Assembly (NCBI GenBank): GCA_013396755.1
Contig: VWZF01002844.1
Location: 2,409,213 to 2,473,212 of the forward strand
Direction of reading: 5' to 3'
DNA from: Sclerurus mexicanus
Taxonomy: Eukaryota > Chordata > Aves > Passeriformes > Furnariidae
Length of the DNA stretch: 64,000 nt
Under the pieces are notes generated by a model, which was given only the letters and a program-made list of their open reading frames with translations, did no database searches and was not told the DNA's origin. Below are positions 60,691 to 64,000 of the stretch, in pieces. Position numbers and translations under genes: made by a program. Positions within the stretch are counted from its first letter, which is position 1. Each line of letters opens with the position of its first letter.

Positions 60691-63199
60691 AGGAATTCAT
60701 TTAGTTATTTTAAAAATAATTTGAAAAATACTAATAAACAAGCTAAGTAAGTTTGTACTAGCAGGAAAGTTGATTGGATTACCCAACAGCCTCCTCTCTC
60801 CCCATTTCTTTCTTTGCTTGGTTTATTTTCAACCAATTAATCATGTACAACACTTGGTAAAAGCAAGGAGAAAGTAACCTGAGGTACAGTCATGACAGAA
60901 ATCTCAGTGTTGATTTAAGAGACTCTATTTCCCACTGTGAGTTCATGCCCTCCCAGCAGAACCTAAGACTCCACAAAAATTGCTCATTTATTCAAGTGCA
61001 ACATCACCTGGATTTGATTCGTGTCCCACAGAAGAGGCAACTCCCTGCAGATGAAACAAGGTGGTTCAAACAATGGATTATTGCTTTTGGAGTCTGTCAG
61101 GCAGATAACTGCTAATGAGTACCAGCAGTTGAAGAGGTTATAGCTGCTAACTAACCAGACTGACACTTTCCCTCAGAGAAATTTCTGCCTCAATATCAAA
61201 GGTGGCAGAAATCACACATCTGGATTTTAGCAGTTCTCGTTCCTTGCCCAGGAAAAACAAAAAAAAAATCAAAAAAACCCAACCAAACAAACAACCCCCA
61301 AAACAAAGAGACAAACAAAAACAACAAAAAAAGGCCAAACAAAACCCCAGTATAATCAACAAAGGTAATTTCCATGATAATTGAATGCTGGCACTTTGGT
61401 GTGCTGAGGAGGAATATTTGAAACTACTACACCTCAGTAAATTTAGCAGTTTTTAGGTACACACCTTTTCACTGAAGGTAAGCAAGACTGAAGGTGGACT
61501 GACCATGGCTCTTCTGGTGTTAAATTTATCCTGTTCTAGCAGTCATGCTGACAAAGCTGACAATGGCTGCAGGAATCAGAGTAGAGCTCCCCATTTAAAA
61601 GTCTTTCTGATGTGTTCTCCAGAAGAATAGGGCATTTCTTCACCTGAGGAGTCAGCTGTTGAACTTTAGTGTCTAAGTATTTATGCAATTTCTGTTTATC
61701 AACACATTTCCTTAAGAACTATATTCTATGCCTTGTCATACGTTATTGTATGTTAAGTATTATTATACTTTTTCAGTATAGAAATTATTTTTTAAAATCT
61801 GTTCAATATGTTCAAGCAATACTGCAATATCCAAATGTTAATATTCATATGCACTGTATAAAAACCAAATCAACTTGGAGTCTCAAATATGTATGCAATA
61901 ATTTAATCCAGATTAAATCAGAAATAAATTAATGGAATGCTTTTTGCTTTATCATTTACAGACACTGAACCATATTGTATTGGTTTTTCTTGCACAGAAA
62001 ACAGTGGGAGTTCTGGACAAAGATGAAAGGGAGAATATGTACTGTGAGCTGTTTGTTTTCTACTCATATCTTTTTTGAAAGACATTCTGTGTTTAGAATA
62101 AACAAAAACTTCCCAGCTAATGCTGTAAGGTTTAAGATTCACAGATACCATAATGGTAGGACTCATGGCTCTTCTCTCATTTATAACATGGCCTTTTTTT
62201 TTTTTTAATAGCATTAGCATAGTTGGCATTTCCATTTTTACTCCAAGGCAGATTTTGTCATCCTTACATCTTACTTTCATTAGAATTCCCATTCATTTTA
62301 GTGGGTAGGATGCTCTACAGCAGGAATTACAACGAGAAGTCTGGCTGCTTGGTTGTGCAACACTGGGTTTGAAATATGAGAAAGAGAAAATAGCTTCTTT
62401 TTCTGCATGTACAGCAGAAGCCTAGTTAGGATGCAAAATCAAGACCATACAGGGTCCACGCAGCACTAACTGCTGTTTGTCTTTCTGAGTTCCTAGGTCT
62501 GATCGTGCTCTTTGATGTACATACCTATCCCCCACAGAAGCCAACATGTCGGCTTCTGCTCACAGCAGTGACCAGGCTTTATATTTACTGTGGTTTGGGT
62601 GGTTCTGAGAACAGTGAACAGAGACTCATGCTCGTAAGTCACCGATTCATGTATACTCATTTTCAATGCAGGAGTCAAAAGATTATGCAGCTTTGAAAGA
62701 TTAGTAATTACACAGAAGCCTTTAACTTTAAATTCCTCCTCATATATGTCTTCTGAAGATGACCACTGCTGCTGGGGAACGTTTCAACCCAATGTTTCTA
62801 GCTTTCCATTTTACCCTTACAAATAAACCTAGCTGATGCTGTGGCCACAGTTCAACTGAACAGCTGTATCCACACTTTCAAGGTGTCTTTGGGTAGTTCT
62901 AAGAATAAAAGAGCAGTGTGTGTTAGGATTGTGCAAGAGCCATAACAAACGTTACTATTTTCAGCCAGGCCCTCGCAGACTCTGATCCATTACACTGCCC
63001 AAATCTGTTACGCTGTTGTGACACCTGAAACTCGGTGACCTGTTCAACCACTTCAGACCCAATGCGAGGCGCTGATCAGGTAGGGAAATGCCTTAAGGAA
63101 GGGCATGCGGGTGCATACAGGGTTTTTATTCTAAAAGTCTAAGGCAGTTCTTCAGTGAGCAGAGACCATTTGTAGTACAGGCTTTTCCTTCGGAGGCTT
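60691..63199. other. Intergenic DNA below the CpG island
   Basis: Contains an A-rich, CAAA-repeat tract at 61,251-61,349 and a T run at about 62,193-62,207. A 7-bp inverted repeat (AGAAGCC/GGCTTCT) lies at about 62,536-62,560. No gene recognised. Confidence 0.65.
61251..61349 (+). repeat. A-rich (CAAA)n-like simple repeat
   Basis: Long A runs broken by C and occasional CC; almost no T or G over about 100 bases. Confidence 0.9.
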
Positions 63200-63692
63200 T
63201 ATCCAAGGTGACTTTGGCACTATCAGTGCTGGCCTTGGACAGGCGCACCCCTCACCGGGTGCCTCGCCCCACGGCACACCTGCTGTCACAGCTCCTGTCG
63301 GCGCGGGTTCCACGGACCCACTGCCCAGCGCATCTTCTTGACAGACACGGCCCTCACACGTGTAACAACCCGCCTTCTCCCCACGCGTCCACGGAGGCCT
63401 TGTGGCCCCCCGCGTCACCCCAAGCGACGGTGAGAGGTAGGCGTCTCCCCTCAGCGGCGGCACACGCGGGGTATCATCGCCCGGCCCCACCGCGGGCCTC
63501 ACACCGCGCCTCAGGCTGCAAAACCTCCCAGCCGCATTACTGACGAGGGTGCCGCGGGGGAGGGCAGCCGACACCCCTGCTCCACTACACCCTGTGCCCG
63601 CAGCAGGGAAGGTGCGACCCCGGAGAGGGCAGGAACACCGCGGAGGAAGGGACAGAGACACCAGCGACGCGGCGGCGCGCACAGGCCGGCCC

Positions 63693-63704
63693 GCCGCCAT
63701 CTTG
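63693..63704 (-). promoter_or_regulatory. YY1-type site
   Basis: GCCGCCATCTTG, i.e. CAAGATGGCGGC on the minus strand, matches the YY1 core consensus that is common just downstream of CpG-island start sites. Confidence 0.6.
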
Positions 63705-63845
63705 GGCGCGGGCGGGAGAGGCGCGGGGGCCTCGGCCTGGGAACGACGGCGTCACCAGCGCCCTCCCACAGGCGCGGAGCGCGCTAAGGAGGCGGGCTGG
63801 CCCCGCCGCGAACGGCCAGCCCTTACAAAGGACCTAACGTCGCGT

Positions 63846-63897
63846 TTAAGAGAGAACAAAAAATAAAATAAAAAAAATAAATTAAAGACATTAAACC
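63846..63897 (+). repeat. AT-rich tract inside the CpG island
   Basis: About 50 bases of nearly pure A and T (AAAATAAAATAAAAAAAATA) between two CpG-dense blocks. It might favour an open, nucleosome-poor promoter, or be a retained poly-A remnant of a retroposed sequence. Confidence 0.85.
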
Positions 63898-64000
63898 CAA
63901 CCGACGCAGCCGCCAGCTACAACACGGGGAAAGTGCCTTGCCCGCAGTTAAGATGGCCCCCGCCCCGCGCCCTCCGCTGCCCGGGGGCGGGGCCACTCCC

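Larger units (their letters stand above)
63225..64000. promoter_or_regulatory. CpG island promoter, possibly of TMEM131 (plus strand, gene body outside window)
   Basis: Dense CpG dinucleotides from about 63,225 to the window end, in sharp contrast to the AT-rich sequence below it. It carries a YY1-type GCCGCCATCTTG at 63,693-63,704, a second AAGATGGCC-type motif on the plus strand at 63,951, and a GGGGGCGGGGCC GC box at about 63,983-63,994. In human, TMEM131 and VWA3B are divergent neighbours, so the direction and place fit the TMEM131 promoter. No coding exon of TMEM131 could be recognised. A plus-strand ATG in good context at 63,953 could be a start codon or simply part of the YY1-like motif. 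Confidence 0.7.

Noticed and set aside
63152..63866. Long frames on both strands in the CpG island (182 codons minus, 105-111 codons plus)
   Set aside because: GC-rich sequence is poor in stop codons, and the products are arginine, proline and alanine rich without domain structure. They are more likely promoter and 5' UTR DNA than protein-coding.
1..64000. CRISPR arrays, operons, tRNA or rRNA genes, phage or plasmid features
   Set aside because: None seen. The only tRNA-like sequence is the head of the SINE at 43,247, and the window is vertebrate nuclear DNA.

Overview
This is vertebrate nuclear DNA, almost certainly from a bird and probably a songbird. It is AT-rich, gene-poor and intron-rich. 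It carries several CR1 LINE fragments with the avian CR1 3' end, and one tRNA-Ile-headed SINE with a CR1-like tail (TguSINE1 type, known from passerines). There are no bacterial genes, CRISPR arrays or operons; most open reading frames are chance frames in introns or intergenic DNA.

The one gene that can be reconstructed is VWA3B (von Willebrand factor A domain containing 3B), on the minus strand. Eleven coding exons between 27,580 and 918 join with matching splice phases into 553 codons: the N-terminal part of the protein, from the initiator ATG to just after the MIDAS motif of the second VWA domain. The gene continues past the low-coordinate edge. The reconstructed part is two head-to-tail modules, each a WLQxYGLK motif followed by a VWA-like fold. 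The first fold has lost the metal-binding MIDAS motif; the second keeps it (DTSQS).

Layout: 1-27,626 is VWA3B with introns of about 0.6-6 kb. Introns 4 and 5 hold three CR1 fragments antisense to the gene, one ending about 9 bp from a splice donor. From 27,627 to about 29,230 is the VWA3B 5' flank, probably with an unidentified 5' UTR exon. From 29,234 to 30,692 two CR1 copies in minus orientation flank a GC-rich, G-quadruplex-prone segment with a 203-base assembly gap. From about 30.7 to 63.2 kb I find no supportable gene: only a SINE, a CR1 tail, an old CR1-like relic, homopolymer tracts and a few stretches that look like regulatory DNA. From about 63.2 kb to the end is a strong CpG-island promoter with YY1-like and GC-box motifs. 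In human, VWA3B is divergently paired with TMEM131, so this island is plausibly the TMEM131 promoter, with transcription leaving the window on the plus strand; that is inference from synteny.

I found no convincing novel biological system. The best leads are the CR1 insertion against a VWA3B splice donor, a frame-neutral cryptic exon that would create a stop codon at its junction, an exon with two weak in-frame donors, and the hidden GC-rich gap near the gene's probable promoter.
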